From Actinoplanes lobatus (lineage in GTDB: Bacteria; Actinomycetota; Actinomycetes; Mycobacteriales; Micromonosporaceae), in contig NZ_JACHNC010000001.1 of the NCBI RefSeq assembly GCF_014205215.1, forward strand, positions 3,105,001 through 3,169,000: a DNA stretch of 64,000 bases, read 5' to 3'. Each line of letters begins with the position of its first letter. Position 1 is the first letter of the stretch. Under the pieces are notes generated by a model, which saw only the letters and a list, made by a program, of their open reading frames with translations, was not told where the DNA came from and did not search any database. Both the position numbers and the translations under genes were made by a program. Below are positions 62,315 through 64,000 of this stretch, piece by piece.

Positions 62315-64000
62315 ATGCCGAACCGTGGTGGTCTGCCGCCGCGCAACCCCCGCTTCGTGGGCCGCGATGACCTGCTGACCCAGGTCCGCGGCCTGCTCGG
62401 CAACGGCCCGGTGGTGCTGCTGCCGAGTCCGGAGCAGGAGCACGGCGGCACCGGGCGCACCCAGCTCGCCATCGAGTACGCCCACAGCCACGCCGACGCG
62501 TACGACCTCATCTGGTGGATCCCGGCCGAGCAGACCGCCGGGACACGGGCGTCACTGGCCGGGCTGGCCCAGCGGCTCGGGGTGCCGGAGGCCCGCGACC
62601 TCAACCGGACACTCGGCGCGGTGCGTGACGCGCTCAGCCGGGGCGAGCCGTACCGGAACTGGCTGATCGTCTTCGAGAACGCCAACCGGCCCGAGGACAT
62701 CACGCCGTACCTGCCCAGCGGCGCCGGGCACGTGCTGGTGACCAGCCGCAACCCGCGGTGGACGGCCGAGGTGGCGCAGGCCCTGCCGGTGCCGGTGTTC
62801 TCCCGGGCGGACAGTGTGGACCTGCTGCGGTCGCGGGCGCCGGAGTTGTCCGCGGCCGACGCCGACCGGATCGCCGCCCGCCTGGACGACGTGCCGATGG
62901 CCCTGGACCTGGCCGCCGCCGTCCGCGACGCCACCGGCCGCAGCGCCTCCGCCTACCTGTCCGACTACGAGCGCCGCGCCGCCGGAGCCGCCCCGATCCG
63001 GGTGGCCTGGGAGCTGGCCACCGAGGCGCTCGGCGCCGGTGTCCCGGGCGACCGGATGCTGCTGGAGCTGTGCACCTTCCTGGCCAGCGCGCCGATCTCC
63101 TGGCGGCTGCTGTGGGCGGCCCGCACCCTGCCGCTGGAGCCGGAGCTGGCCGCCGTCGTCCGGGTGGAGCGCCGGCTGCGGGCCGCGATGCGCCGGATCA
63201 GCCGGTACGGCCTGGCCGAACTCGACCCGTCCGGGGAGCGGCTCACCGTGCACCCGCTGATCCGGGGCATGTTCGGTCAGGAGCTCGGCCCGGACCGGCA
63301 CGCGGCGCTCCAGCGTACGGTCCGGGGCATGCTGGCGGCCGCCGATCCGGGCGACCCCGACGACCCGGCCGGCTGGTACCGGTACGCCGAGCTGGCCCCG
63401 CACCTGATCCAGTCCGACCTGCTCGGCGGCGACGCCGAGGAGGTCCGCCAGCTGGTGATCAACTGCATCCGGTACCACTTCGCCCGCGGTGACTACGACT
63501 CCAGCCGGGATCTGGCCGGCTCGGCGGCGGCCCGCTGGCGCGACGCGCTGGGCGAGTCCGCCGAGCAGACCCTGCTGGCCTCGTTCCACCTGGCCAACGC
63601 GCTGCGGGCGGTCGGGCGCACGGCCGACGCGCGGAACCTGAACCTGCAGACCCTGCGTACCCAGCGGGAGGTGGCCGGCGCCGACGACGAGACCACCCTG
63701 ACCACCGCCAACAGCGTCGGCGGCGACCTGCGGATCCAGGGCCACTTCGGGCAGGCCCGGCAGCTGGACGCGGACAATCTGGTCCGCTACCGCCGGTTGT
63801 TCGGCGAGGGCTACCCGACCGCGCTGCGCTGCGCCAACAACCTCGCCGCCGACCTGCGGCTGCTCGGCGACTTCCGGGGCGCCCGGGTGCTGGACGAGCA
63901 GGTGCTGCGGCACCGGCAGGCGATCTTCGTGGACGGCCATCCGGAGATCGTGGCGACCCGGGCCGGGCTGGCCTTCGACCTGTTCGGCCTCGGCGACTAC
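62315..64000 (+). CDS. NB-ARC/TPR protein, probably FxSxx-COOH system type (partial)
   Basis: The frame runs off the window end; 562 residues are visible. It opens MPNRGGLPPRNPRFVGRDDL, typical of actinobacterial NB-ARC-TPR proteins, continues to the P-loop region EHGGTGRTQLAIEYAHSH (the usual GKT Lys is Arg), then LIWWIPAEQ, WLIVFENANRPEDI, HVLVTSRNPRW and DDVPMALDLAAA. TPR-like repeats start near residue 390 (LLASFHLANALRAVGRTADA, TALRCANNLAADLRLLGDF). The sequence most resembles the TPR protein of FxSxx-COOH peptide loci, but the partner genes are outside the window. Confidence 0.8.
   Translation, partial: MPNRGGLPPRNPRFVGRDDLLTQVRGLLGNGPVVLLPSPEQEHGGTGRTQLAIEYAHSHADAYDLIWWIPAEQTAGTRASLAGLAQRLGVPEARDLNRTLGAVRDALSRGEPYRNWLIVFENANRPEDITPYLPSGAGHVLVTSRNPRWTAEVAQALPVPVFSRADSVDLLRSRAPELSAADADRIAARLDDVPMALDLAAAVRDATGRSASAYLSDYERRAAGAAPIRVAWELATEALGAGVPGDRMLLELCTFLASAPISWRLLWAARTLPLEPELAAVVRVERRLRAAMRRISRYGLAELDPSGERLTVHPLIRGMFGQELGPDRHAALQRTVRGMLAAADPGDPDDPAGWYRYAELAPHLIQSDLLGGDAEEVRQLVINCIRYHFARGDYDSSRDLAGSAAARWRDALGESAEQTLLASFHLANALRAVGRTADARNLNLQTLRTQREVAGADDETTLTTANSVGGDLRIQGHFGQARQLDADNLVRYRRLFGEGYPTALRCANNLAADLRLLGDFRGARVLDEQVLRHRQAIFVDGHPEIVATRAGLAFDLFGLGDY

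Overview
The window comes from a high-GC, GTG-rich actinobacterial chromosome. WhiB, MtrAB-LpqB, F420 biosynthesis genes, FtsEX, SapA-like spore-associated proteins and DUF397/XRE pairs all point to a developing actinomycete. A type IV pilus operon next to cellulose-degrading enzymes fits the family Micromonosporaceae, and an Actinoplanes-like genus best. That placement is inferred from gene content, not from a database match.

Region 1 (1-17.2 kb): a NUDIX hydrolase, cofE and cofD (overlapping), a proline-rich membrane protein, fbiC, whiB, a zincin-like protein, DUF3499, then manB, a Trm112-like protein, a SIS isomerase and manA. The order resembles the mycobacterial fbiA/fbiB-whiB2-manB-manA neighbourhood. 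It is interrupted at 8.1-13.0 kb by accessory genes: a polysaccharide deacetylase, an aldehyde dehydrogenase/DUF779 pair with its GAF regulator, and endonuclease V.

Region 2 (17.2-32 kb): a repeat-bearing intergenic stretch, an XRE/DUF5753 regulator with its DUF397 partner and shared operator-like sites, mtrA-mtrB-lpqB, comF, hpf, a GNAT protein and secA. A 16-copy perfect 19-bp tandem repeat lies just after secA. An Rv3235-like protein, a small HTH protein, DUF6912 and a membrane protein follow.

Region 3 (32-41.6 kb): a broken PruA-type aldehyde dehydrogenase, PadR, prfB, ftsE-ftsX, an M23 peptidase probably linked to FtsEX, smpB, a membrane-anchored CBM2 protein and ssrA (tmRNA). The 3' end of ssrA is followed by two toxin-antitoxin modules (HicBA and Phd/VapC, with a frameshifted vapC), a 14-bp direct repeat of the tmRNA end and two related gene remnants. 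This looks like a decayed integration site.

Region 4 (41.6-51.4 kb): secreted functions. It holds three tandem DUF4360 paralogues, a transglycosylase-like protein, a CE1-type esterase with CBM2, mtnP, YqgE, tRNA-Ala(GGC), an NBR1-Ig-like membrane protein, two SapA-like proteins and a GH6 cellulase with CBM2 under a perfect CebR/CelR-type operator.

Region 5 (51.4-64 kb): a type IV pilus cluster on the minus strand (pilB-pilT-pilC-pilA-pilD-pilM-pilN-pilO, then a CheY-like receiver), preceded on the same strand by a GlxA-type AraC regulator. A divergent MFS transporter and a NB-ARC/TPR protein cut by the window edge close it.

Most of the window is conserved core genome. The less ordinary signals are the XRE/DUF397 operator triplet, the decaying tmRNA-end toxin-antitoxin island, the DUF4360 trio, the pilus operon in an organism without an outer membrane, and several probable leaderless transcripts.
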